Shown: positions 39,591-47,235 of the stretch, piece after piece
Numbering within the stretch: position 1 is the first letter of the stretch
Layout of the letters: each line of letters begins with the position of its first letter
DNA from: Roseateles violae
GTDB taxonomy: Bacteria > Pseudomonadota > Gammaproteobacteria > Burkholderiales > Burkholderiaceae_C
Direction: 5' to 3'
NCBI RefSeq assembly: GCF_030410485.1
Contig: NZ_JAUHHC010000004.1
Location: 186,001-250,000, forward strand
DNA: 64,000 nt
Notes under the pieces: generated by a model
The model's database searches: none
Seen by the model: the letters and a program-made list of their open reading frames with translations, nothing else
Told to the model about the DNA's origin: nothing
Made by a program: the position numbers and the translations under genes

Positions 39591-41162
39591 ATGCGACTCG
39601 GTGGGGTGGGCATCAGAGTGGGAACCGGGACCTGGGCGGCAATCGATGCCGGCCCCGGTGCCCAGGCCTTGGGCGTCTGCGTGCGGCGCGGCCTGCGGGC
39701 CGGCAGCAAGCCGCAGGTCCTCAGCTGCGCCCGGCTCGACGCGCTCAAGGCCGACGACGCCGGCGCGCTGGCCGAGCTGGCCAAGAAAATTCATGTGCTG
39801 GGCGCCTCGCTGGCGCTGACGCTGGGGCGCAGCGACTACCGGATGCTGGTCGTCGCCGAGCCACCCGTCACCGCCGAAGAGATGGCCGGCAGCATGCGCT
39901 GGGCCGTCGGGCCCCTGCTGGACATGCCGCTGGACGAAGTGGACCTCGCCTGGATGAGCATCCCGACGGCCGAGCATTTGCCGTCCCGCGCGCGCCAGAT
40001 GTATGTGGCCGTGGCCCAGCAGGTCTTGCTGAACGAGCAGGCCGCGCTGTTCCAGCGGAAGGCCGGCCTGACGCTGAAGGCCGTCGACGTGCGCGAGAGC
40101 GCGCAGCGCAATATCGCGGCCCTGCTGGAGCGCGAGGGCGAAGGCCTGGCCCTGCTCCATGTGGGCACACAGGGCGTCAGCATCAGCTTCACCTTCCAGG
40201 GTGAGCTCTACCTCGATCGTTTCATCGAACAGCCGCTGGCCGAATGGGAGGCGGCCGATGCCGCCGCCAGGCTGAAGATCCATGAGCGCATCGCCCTGCC
40301 GCTGCTGCGCTCGGTCGACTTCATCAACCGCAACCTGCCCTTCATGCCGGTGTCGCGCGTGGTGCTGGCGCCGCTGCCCGCCGCGCTGGAACTGCAGGCC
40401 TACCTGGCCGAGCATCTGCCGCTGCAGGTCGAACAGCTGGACCTGGGCACGGTCTTCGATCTGTCGAAGACCCCCGAGTTGCGCGAGCCGACCGAGCAGG
40501 CGCGCTACTTCACGGCCCTGGGTGCGGCGCTGCGCGGCGGCGCGCGGGCCGGCCAGCGGCAGCAGCTGAATCTGCTCGACCGCGTCAAGGAACCCGTCAG
40601 CCTGGCCATCTGGGGCATCGCCCTGAGCCTGCTGACGCTGATCGGGCTGACGCTGTGGGGCCTGAGCCTGCGCAGCGATCTGGCGGCGCTCGAGATGCAG
40701 GCCCAGCAGGGCAAGCGGCAGATCGAGCGCACCACGGCCGAGATGGAGACCATGCGACAGCGGGCCGGCTCCGACCAGGAGGCGGCGGCGCTGAAGGCCG
40801 AGGTCGACGCCCTCAAGCCGAAGGCGGCCGCGGTGCAGTCGCTGGTGGACTCGCTGCGCACGGCCCGCTTGGGGCGGCCGGAGGGCTATGCGGACTACTT
40901 CAACACGCTGGCCGGCGTGGCCGAGCAAGGCCTGTGGATCACCAGCGTGTCGGTCGGCGAGACGGGCAAGGGCCTGGCGGTCTCCGGACGTGCCCTGCGC
41001 AACGAATCGGTGCTGAGCTATGCCAAGCGGCTGAACCAGAGCTTCGCGGCCCAGGGTGTGCAGTTCAACTCGGTGGAGATGACACCCGATGCCCAGCCGG
41101 GCAGCCAGGGAGGCCCTGGGACGGCAGCCGGCCCCAGCATGATTTCGTTCAAGCTCTATTGA
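39591..41162 (+). CDS. mshI: MSHA biogenesis protein MshI (PilM-PilN-like)
   Basis: 523 residues from the ATG at 39591 (AAGG about 10 nt upstream; the ATG at 39546 lacks support). The N-terminal 310 residues are actin-like (PilM type: AIDAGPGAQALGV, LALLHVGTQGVSISF). After a membrane helix (SLAIWGIALSLLTLIGLTLW, about 345-365) comes a coiled coil and a PilN-like domain (GYADYFNTLAGVAEQGLWIT). It joins the cytoplasmic and periplasmic parts of the alignment complex in one protein. First gene of the plus-strand msh operon; mshJ follows 7 nt later. Confidence 0.88.
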   Translation: MRLGGVGIRVGTGTWAAIDAGPGAQALGVCVRRGLRAGSKPQVLSCARLDALKADDAGALAELAKKIHVLGASLALTLGRSDYRMLVVAEPPVTAEEMAGSMRWAVGPLLDMPLDEVDLAWMSIPTAEHLPSRARQMYVAVAQQVLLNEQAALFQRKAGLTLKAVDVRESAQRNIAALLEREGEGLALLHVGTQGVSISFTFQGELYLDRFIEQPLAEWEAADAAARLKIHERIALPLLRSVDFINRNLPFMPVSRVVLAPLPAALELQAYLAEHLPLQVEQLDLGTVFDLSKTPELREPTEQARYFTALGAALRGGARAGQRQQLNLLDRVKEPVSLAIWGIALSLLTLIGLTLWGLSLRSDLAALEMQAQQGKRQIERTTAEMETMRQRAGSDQEAAALKAEVDALKPKAAAVQSLVDSLRTARLGRPEGYADYFNTLAGVAEQGLWITSVSVGETGKGLAVSGRALRNESVLSYAKRLNQSFAAQGVQFNSVEMTPDAQPGSQGGPGTAAGPSMISFKLY

Positions 41163-41169
41163 TCCGACC

Positions 41170-41829
41170 ATGAAGAAGATCAAGCAGATCCTCAAGCGCT
41201 TCGATGCACTGTCCCTGCGCGAAAGGCTGCTTGCCGTGCTGGCGCTTCCGGTCCTGCTGGGCCTGGCCTTCCAGTTCTTTGTGTTGGACCCGACGGCGGC
41301 CAAGTCCAAGACGCTGAAAACCCAGCTCGCGCGCCAGCAAACCGAATATGCGGAGCTGAGCAAGCTGGCCGCCGAGATGGCGGTCAAGCGCCCGGTCGAT
41401 CGACTCAGCAAGGCCCGCGCCGAGCGCGACGAGCTGCAGGCGCGCGTCGACGAGGCACAGTCATTCATCGACAAGGCCACCGACAACGCGCCGCTGGCGC
41501 GGGTCATACGCGCGATGGTGGCCGCCACGCCTGGGCTCAATCTGCTGTCGCTGAAGACGCTGCCGGTGGAGGTCTTCTTCAAGCCCACGACGCCGGGCAC
41601 GGCCAAGCAGGACCCGGCCACGCCGACGCCGACGCTGTACCGCCACGGCGTCGAGGCCTCGATCAAGGGCCGCTATGCCGCCCTGATGCCTTATCTGCAG
41701 GGTCTGCAGCGGCATTCGAACCGGCTGTTCTGGGGCAGCGTGAAGCTGGAAGTCGCGGGCTATCCGGACGCGATCCTGAGGCTGACGATCTACACGCTGA
41801 GCGATCAGCAGGAAGCGCCGCTGAGCTGA
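41170..41829 (+). CDS. mshJ: MSHA biogenesis protein MshJ (PilO-like)
   Basis: 219 residues. Short cytoplasmic start (MKKIKQILKRFDALSLRERL), one membrane helix (LLAVLALPVLLGLAFQFFVL), a coiled coil and a periplasmic ferredoxin-like domain (RHGVEASIKGRYAALMPYLQ). It forms the inner-membrane alignment complex with MshI. Tight spacing before mshK (8 nt). Confidence 0.9.
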   Translation: MKKIKQILKRFDALSLRERLLAVLALPVLLGLAFQFFVLDPTAAKSKTLKTQLARQQTEYAELSKLAAEMAVKRPVDRLSKARAERDELQARVDEAQSFIDKATDNAPLARVIRAMVAATPGLNLLSLKTLPVEVFFKPTTPGTAKQDPATPTPTLYRHGVEASIKGRYAALMPYLQGLQRHSNRLFWGSVKLEVAGYPDAILRLTIYTLSDQQEAPLS

Positions 41830-41837
41830 GGGAAACG

Positions 41838-42314
41838 ATGAGACAAGTCCACACTTGCCGCCTCTCGATGCTCGTCCTGCTGGCCTGCCTGGGCCATGGG
41901 GCGATGGCGCAGCCTCAGCCGCCGGCCGAAACCTCCCGTTCCAGCGCCGACTGGCTGACCCCGCAGCCGGGCGCCTTCGGCATGCCGGGCACCGGCAGCA
42001 GCAGCGACGCAGCAGCGGGCGACGCCGGAGCAGGCTTGCGCGTCACGCTCGTTGGGCCGACGCGACGCCTGGCCGTGATCGACGGTGAAACCCTGAAGAT
42101 TGGGAATATTCACAACGGCGCCCGACTGTTGGATATACGCAGCAACGGGGTGGTGCTGCTGAAGGACGGCCAGCGCGAAACGCTCAGCATGAGCCCCGCG
42201 GTGGTGAAGACACCGAAGGCGTCAGCGGGCTCCAAGCCCGGCGAGACGGCCCGGGCCAGGAAATCAAACGAGAAAAAAGCACCGGGCGCGGTGCGCAAGG
42301 GGGAGGATCAATGA
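41838..42314 (+). CDS. mshK: MSHA biogenesis protein MshK (PilP-like)
   Basis: 158 residues. Signal peptide (LSMLVLLACLGHGAMAQ), a proline-rich linker, then a small beta domain RRLAVIDGETLKIGNIHNGA that resembles the PilP/GspC homology region. The C-terminal 40 residues are basic (ARARKSNEKKAPGAVRKGED). It probably connects MshJ to the secretin. It overlaps mshL by 4 nt. Confidence 0.85.
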   Translation: MRQVHTCRLSMLVLLACLGHGAMAQPQPPAETSRSSADWLTPQPGAFGMPGTGSSSDAAAGDAGAGLRVTLVGPTRRLAVIDGETLKIGNIHNGARLLDIRSNGVVLLKDGQRETLSMSPAVVKTPKASAGSKPGETARARKSNEKKAPGAVRKGEDQ

Positions 42315-44347
42315 AGCCAGTGCTGTTGTTGTCGTCGGTCGCGATGCTGTTGAGCGCCTGCGACACGCTGAACCCGCCCAAGGACGTTTCCACCCAGAAG
42401 CGCATCGGCGAGGAACTGCGACAGGCCGCCGAGCCCAGGCCCAGGCAGGCGCCGGCCCCTACCACGGCCGCGCCGCCGCAGGCCGTCAGCAATGCGCTGC
42501 TGCCGCCGCTGCGCTCGTCGGCCATGCCCAAGGCCTCGGCCAAGCAGCTGGAGCAGCGCTTCGATCTGGTCGTGACCGATGCGCCGATCAGCCAGGTCTT
42601 GACGGCCATCGTCAGCGACACGCCCTACAGCATTCTGCTGAGCCCCAAGATCAATCCGCCGGGCATGCACGGCGCGGCCCAGGGAGAGCCCGCAGCGCCG
42701 AACGCCTTGCAGCCGGGCGGCGTGTCGGCACCTGCGGCCCTGGTGCGCCAGCAGGAGCTGCTGACCGTGCGCCTGAAGGACGTGACGGTGTTCGAGGCGC
42801 TGGACTCGGTGCGCGAGCTCTATGGCTATGAATACCAGGTCGAGGGCACGCGCATCTATGTGCGCCCGCCGGAGTTGCGCTCGAAGCTGTACCAGGTGAA
42901 CTACATCCTGGGTCAGCGCCGCGGCGTCAGCGATCTGCAGGTCATCGGCGGCGCGTCGACGGGATCCTCGTCGGGCGGCGGATCGGGCGGCGGCGGCTCT
43001 GGCGGCTCGTCGGGCGGCAGTGGCGGCGGTGGAGGCTCTTCATCCGGCAGCAGCTTCTCGGCCATCCAGGCGAGCGCGCTGAGCACGATCTCCAAGTCCG
43101 ACATCTGGAGCGAGGTGGAGGATTCGCTGCGCACCTTGCTGGGCTGCCAGATCTCGCGCGTGCAGGCCCCCAAGGCGACGACCTCGGGCAGCTCCGGCTC
43201 CAGCGGGTCGGGCAGTTCGGGCGGCGGCAGCCGCGCCGACGTGTCCTTTGTCGGCGATGCCTTGCAGGGCGAGCGTCAACGCGGCGTCGACGGTTGCAGC
43301 GAAGGCCGGGCGATGACGGTCAACCAGATGAGCGGCACCATCCTCGTGCGCGGCATGCCGCGCGAGCTGCGTCAGGTCGAAAGCATGCTGCGCACGATGC
43401 AGCTGAACATCGAGCGCCAGGTGATCATCGAGGCCAAGATCATCGACGTCGAACTGAACACCGACGCCCAGCAGGGCATCAACTGGGCCGCCTTCCCCAA
43501 CCACAATCTGCACCGCGCCTCGGTCGGTCTGGACCCGAACCAGATCGTCGGCAATGGTTCGCAGATCGGTGGCACGGGCGCCGTCCCGCCCGGCGGCGCC
43601 CAGGCGAACACCAGCCTCGCCTCGCTGCTCGGCGCCTCGCTGGTCGGTGCCGGCGCATCGAACGCCTTCACGGCCGGTCTGGGCATCGCGATCCAGACCT
43701 CGCAGTTCGCCGCACTGATCAACTTCCTGCAGACGCAGGGCGAGGTCCATGTGCTGTCCAGCCCGCGGATCGCGACCTTGAACAACCAGAAGGCGGTGCT
43801 GAAGGTGGGCGCCGAGGAGTCCTTCGTCACCAGCATCAGCGGCGGCACCACCACCGTGACCAACGGCATCTCGAACAGCAGCCTGCCGACGCTGAACTAC
43901 CAGCCCTTCTTCTCCGGCATCGCGCTGGACGTGACGCCGCAGATCGACGAGAACGATCGCATCACCTTGCATGTGCATGCGATGGTGAACTCGATCATCG
44001 AGCGATCGAAGGTGGCCCTGCTGACGCCGAACGCACCGACGGTGCCCTTCGCCGTCAACAGCATCAGCGAGACCGACAGCGTCGTGAAGACCCTGGACGG
44101 CATGATGGTGGTGATCGGCGGCCTGATGACGGAAAGCACGACCGACAACCGCTCCAAGATCCCCGGCGCGGGCGACGTGCCGGTGGCGGGCGCCCTGTTC
44201 CGCAAGAACGGCCAGGCCAGCACCAAGCGCGAACTGGTGATCCTGCTGAAGCCGACGGTGATCAAGGACGAGAGCACCTGGGCGCGCGAGATTGCCGCCA
44301 CCGAGGGCCGGCTGTCGACGCTGTCGCAGGGCACGGCCAAACCCTGA
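42311..44347 (+). CDS. mshL: MSHA secretin MshL
   Basis: 678 residues. Lipoprotein signal LLSSVAMLLSAC; N-terminal domains about 70-200; secretin core from about residue 365 (IIEAKIIDVELNTDAQQGIN) to 660, ending in DVPVAGALFRKNGQASTKRE. Two Gly/Ser-rich inserts stand at about 214-250 and 291-309 inside the N-domain region; these low-complexity linkers are unusual. It forms the outer-membrane pore for the pilus. Overlaps mshK (ATGA); mshM follows after 24 nt. Confidence 0.95.
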   Translation: MKPVLLLSSVAMLLSACDTLNPPKDVSTQKRIGEELRQAAEPRPRQAPAPTTAAPPQAVSNALLPPLRSSAMPKASAKQLEQRFDLVVTDAPISQVLTAIVSDTPYSILLSPKINPPGMHGAAQGEPAAPNALQPGGVSAPAALVRQQELLTVRLKDVTVFEALDSVRELYGYEYQVEGTRIYVRPPELRSKLYQVNYILGQRRGVSDLQVIGGASTGSSSGGGSGGGGSGGSSGGSGGGGGSSSGSSFSAIQASALSTISKSDIWSEVEDSLRTLLGCQISRVQAPKATTSGSSGSSGSGSSGGGSRADVSFVGDALQGERQRGVDGCSEGRAMTVNQMSGTILVRGMPRELRQVESMLRTMQLNIERQVIIEAKIIDVELNTDAQQGINWAAFPNHNLHRASVGLDPNQIVGNGSQIGGTGAVPPGGAQANTSLASLLGASLVGAGASNAFTAGLGIAIQTSQFAALINFLQTQGEVHVLSSPRIATLNNQKAVLKVGAEESFVTSISGGTTTVTNGISNSSLPTLNYQPFFSGIALDVTPQIDENDRITLHVHAMVNSIIERSKVALLTPNAPTVPFAVNSISETDSVVKTLDGMMVVIGGLMTESTTDNRSKIPGAGDVPVAGALFRKNGQASTKRELVILLKPTVIKDESTWAREIAATEGRLSTLSQGTAKP

Positions 44348-44371
44348 CGGCGCAGCCCGAGGCAATCCACC

Positions 44372-45295
44372 ATGTACCTCGATCATTTCGACCTGAAGGA
44401 ATTCCCGTTCGGGATCACGCCCGACACGAGCTACTTCTTCTCCTCCGGCGCCTCGCAGGAGGCGCTGAACACCTTGCTGATCGCCGCCCGCACCGGCGAG
44501 GGCTTCATCAAGATCACCGGAGAAGTCGGCACCGGCAAGACCCTGCTGTGCCGCAAGCTGATGGCCAGCCTGGGGCCCGACTTCGTCGTGGCCTACATCC
44601 CGAACCCCTATCTCGAACCGACGGCCCTGTTCCTGGAACTGGCCTCGGAGCTGGGCCTGGACACCAGCATGCTCGCCCACTACCAGGGCCATCAGCAGCA
44701 GCATCTCTTGCTGAAGGCGCTGAGCCTGAAGCTGGTGGACCTGACGATGGAGGGGCGGCGCGTCGTCGTGTGCCTGGACGAGGCGCAGGCCATGCCGATC
44801 GAGACGCTGGAGGCGCTGCGCCTGCTGACCAATCTGGAGACCGAGAAGAACAAGCTGCTGCAGGTGGTGATCTTCGGCCAGCCGGAACTGGAGGAGAAGC
44901 TGAACCATCCGTCGATCCGGCAGCTGAAGCAGCGCATCACCTTCGACTATCACCTCGGCCCCCTGTCGCACGCCGAGCTCAGCTACTACCTGCATCACCG
45001 CATGATGGTGGCCGGCTACCGCGGCGGCCAGTTGTTCAGCGCGACGGCAATGTGGCTGCTGAAGCGCAAGACCAAGTGCATTCCGCGCTTGATCAATATC
45101 GTCGCCCACAAGACCTTGCTGAGCGCCTTTGGCAAGGGCAAGCAGTCGGTGGACATCTGGGATGTGCTCGCGGCAAGCAGGGACACCGCCTCCCTGCGCA
45201 ACGAGCGTGGAATCGAGAAGGCGGCGGCAGCCTTCCTGCTGTTCGTGCTGCTCGGCATCTGTGTCGCCGCCTATGGATGGATGAATCGACTATGA
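44372..45295 (+). CDS. mshM: MSHA ATPase MshM (ExeA-like)
   Basis: 307 residues. AAA-type ATPase: start MYLDHFDLKEFPFGITPD is typical of ExeA/GspA-like proteins; Walker A GEVGTGKTLL near residues 50-59; Walker B VVVCLDEAQAMP; sensor FGQPELEEKL. A C-terminal membrane helix (AAAAFLLFVLLGICVAAYGW) anchors it. ExeA proteins help assemble secretins at the peptidoglycan layer. Overlaps mshN (ATGA). Confidence 0.93.
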   Translation: MYLDHFDLKEFPFGITPDTSYFFSSGASQEALNTLLIAARTGEGFIKITGEVGTGKTLLCRKLMASLGPDFVVAYIPNPYLEPTALFLELASELGLDTSMLAHYQGHQQQHLLLKALSLKLVDLTMEGRRVVVCLDEAQAMPIETLEALRLLTNLETEKNKLLQVVIFGQPELEEKLNHPSIRQLKQRITFDYHLGPLSHAELSYYLHHRMMVAGYRGGQLFSATAMWLLKRKTKCIPRLINIVAHKTLLSAFGKGKQSVDIWDVLAASRDTASLRNERGIEKAAAAFLLFVLLGICVAAYGWMNRL

Positions 45296-46467
45296 GCGTC
45301 ATCAACCAGATGCTGCAGAACCTGGACCAGCGAAAGTCCACGGTGGTGCGCAAGGACCCGCTGGCCGGCGAAGTGCGCACGGTCGCCGCGCAGCGAGCCT
45401 CACCGCCCGCGATCCGCATCCTGGGCCTGCTCGGGCTTGGCCTGGCCACCGCCGCGGCGGGCTGGATGCTGATGGCGCCCAAGACCGCGGTGCCCATGGG
45501 CGTCAAGACACAGCTCGCCGCAGAGCCGATCTCGGCACCGCCGCCGCCACTCGCGCATCCGCCCTCTTCTCCCGCTGCCGTCGAGCCGACGCCACCGACG
45601 ATGCTGGCCGCCGCGGCGGTCAAATCGGAAGCGCCGGCGAAGCCGTCGGCGCTGGCGCCCCAAGCGCAGCCCCAAGCGCAGCCCCAAGCGCAGCCCCAAG
45701 CGCAGCCGCAAGCGCAGTCGCAAGCGCAGCCTCAAGCGCAGTCGCTTGCGGCGCCACAGATGCCGCCGCAAGCGGCCGATGCCGAGGCGCGCGCGGAGGC
45801 GGGCAGGAAGCCCGGCGCCGGCCCGACGCTCGCGGCACGCGACGAGCCCGAGGCCCGGCCGGCTGCAACACCGGGCTTTCAGAAGACGGTCAGCCGCAAG
45901 ACGCTTTCGGAAAACCTCTACAAGCAGGCCGTCGTCGAATTCCAGCAAGGGCGCAACGCGGATGCCAAGGCCAATCTGCGCAAGTCGCTGGAGGCCGATG
46001 CCGGCAATGCGCCCGCACGCCAGATGCTGGCCGGCATGCTGGTTGACGCCAACCATTTCGATGAGGCGACCGGCCTGCTGCGCGAAGGCCTGAAGCTGCA
46101 GGCGGGAAACAGCGACTTCGCCATGGCCCTGGCACGGCTGCAGCTCGAAAAGGGCGAGACCGCCAACGCCCTGCTCACCCTGGAGCAAGGCCTGGTCGCG
46201 GCCGGCGAGGATCCGCAGTACCACGCCTTCTATGCGGCCCTGCTTCAGCGCGCGCAGCGCCATGAGGATGCCGTCGGGCATTACCTGGTGGCCCTGCGCA
46301 GCGATCCGGCGATGCCGACCTGGCTGATGGGCGTGGGCATCTCACTGCAGGCCCTGGGCAAGCGCGCCGACGCGGCCGAGGCCTTCCAGCGCGCGCGGGA
46401 CGGCGGACTGCTGCCGCCGGGCCTGAACGAATTTGTCGAGCAGCGGCTGGCGCAGGTGCGGCCTTGA
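45292..46467 (+). CDS. mshN: MSHA biogenesis protein MshN (TPR protein)
   Basis: 391 residues. Start MSVINQMLQNLDQRK, a membrane helix (ILGLLGLGLATAAAGWMLMA), a Pro/Ala/Gln linker containing seven PQAQ units (about 124-151), then TPR repeats from about residue 205 (LYKQAVVEFQQGRNADAKAN, ARQMLAGMLVDANHFDEATG, and others) to the end. Probably a periplasmic scaffold. Last gene of the plus-strand msh operon. Confidence 0.9.
   Translation: MSVINQMLQNLDQRKSTVVRKDPLAGEVRTVAAQRASPPAIRILGLLGLGLATAAAGWMLMAPKTAVPMGVKTQLAAEPISAPPPPLAHPPSSPAAVEPTPPTMLAAAAVKSEAPAKPSALAPQAQPQAQPQAQPQAQPQAQSQAQPQAQSLAAPQMPPQAADAEARAEAGRKPGAGPTLAARDEPEARPAATPGFQKTVSRKTLSENLYKQAVVEFQQGRNADAKANLRKSLEADAGNAPARQMLAGMLVDANHFDEATGLLREGLKLQAGNSDFAMALARLQLEKGETANALLTLEQGLVAAGEDPQYHAFYAALLQRAQRHEDAVGHYLVALRSDPAMPTWLMGVGISLQALGKRADAAEAFQRARDGGLLPPGLNEFVEQRLAQVRP
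45661..45744 (+). repeat. Seven tandem 12-bp repeats inside mshN
   Basis: Unit CAAGCGCAGCCC, starting at 45661, 45673, 45685, 45697, 45709, 45721 and 45733, with a few substitutions in the later copies. Each unit codes for PQAQ-type tetrapeptides. In-frame units mean that slippage would change linker length without breaking the protein. Confidence 0.9.
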
Positions 46468-46552
46468 TCGCCCGGCAAACGGAACCGAGCCTTGCAAGCA
46501 AACAAGGGACGAGCAGCTTTGTCGCTGGGCAAGCCTGCTTATGGGGGGGACC

Positions 46553-47176
46553 ATGCATCGATATCTAGCGCAGTTCCTTTTGATACTCGCGGCGGGGCTG
46601 TCCGGCTGCGCGACGGTGGTCGACGGCGCGAACCAGTCGATCGCCATTGAAACCAGCAGCGGGGGCAGGCAGGTCAGCGGCGCTCGCTGCCTGCTGGTGA
46701 ACGAGTTCGGGGAATCTCGGGTGGTGACGCCGGCGATGGTTTCGGTGTCCCACGGCCACGGCGATCTGACGATTCGATGCCAAAAGCCGGGCTTCGAGGT
46801 CGCCGAGAACGTCATCAGGCCGGGACCGAATATGAAGGTGCTGGGCAATATCCTGCTCGGCGGCGCGATCGGTTTCGGGCTCGACGTTGCTAGCGGCGCC
46901 GTCTATACCTATCCGCCCCTGATCTCGGTGGACCTGATCGAGATGGCCGAGGTGAAAGCGGCGAGCGTCGTGCAGCCCGTTCCGGCCATCCCCGACGACG
47001 AGATCCGCACGGTCGAACTGCTGCGCCGCACCTCCTGCACGCCGCTGGCCCGCCCTTCGCTGCTGGACAAGGAGCAGGGAGTCAGCCAGTACCTTGCCTA
47101 TTGCCAGGACGGCCGCACCGCGCGGACCGTATGCCAGCAGTCGGAATGCCGGTTCAAGACGCGCGACGATTCGTGA
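46553..47176 (+). CDS. Putative lipoprotein of unknown function
   Basis: 207 residues from the ATG at 46553 (run of G and GGGA just before). Lipobox LSGC after a hydrophobic stretch. The first part, ATVVDGANQSIAIETSSGG to KPGFEVAENVIRPGPNMKVL, resembles small lipoproteins with a PEGA-like beta domain, followed by a glycine-rich membrane-like segment (LGNILLGGAIGFGLDVASGA) and YPPLISVDL. The last 70 residues contain six cysteines (TSCTPLA, YCQDG, VCQQSEC). It lies 85 nt after mshN and 59 nt before the Ig-like lipoprotein gene on the same strand, so an accessory pilus/surface role is possible but unproven. Confidence 0.7.
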   Translation: MHRYLAQFLLILAAGLSGCATVVDGANQSIAIETSSGGRQVSGARCLLVNEFGESRVVTPAMVSVSHGHGDLTIRCQKPGFEVAENVIRPGPNMKVLGNILLGGAIGFGLDVASGAVYTYPPLISVDLIEMAEVKAASVVQPVPAIPDDEIRTVELLRRTSCTPLARPSLLDKEQGVSQYLAYCQDGRTARTVCQQSECRFKTRDDS

Positions 47177-47235
47177 GCAGGCGAATGGCCGCCGATCCTG
47201 CTGCCGCCAACAATTCGAAATCGGGGGAGTTGTAG

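Noticed and set aside
42960-43060. GC-rich simple repeat in mshL as a possible assembly artefact
   Set aside because: The frame stays open through it and the secretin continues normally on both sides.
43294-45291. Open-frame extension upstream of mshN across mshL and mshM
   Set aside because: The mshN start at 45292 fits the family and the ATGA overlap; the upstream part is the wrong frame of mshL/mshM.
45661-45744. Tandem 12-bp repeats as a CRISPR-like or intergenic satellite array
   Set aside because: No spacers; units are in frame inside mshN and code for a linker.
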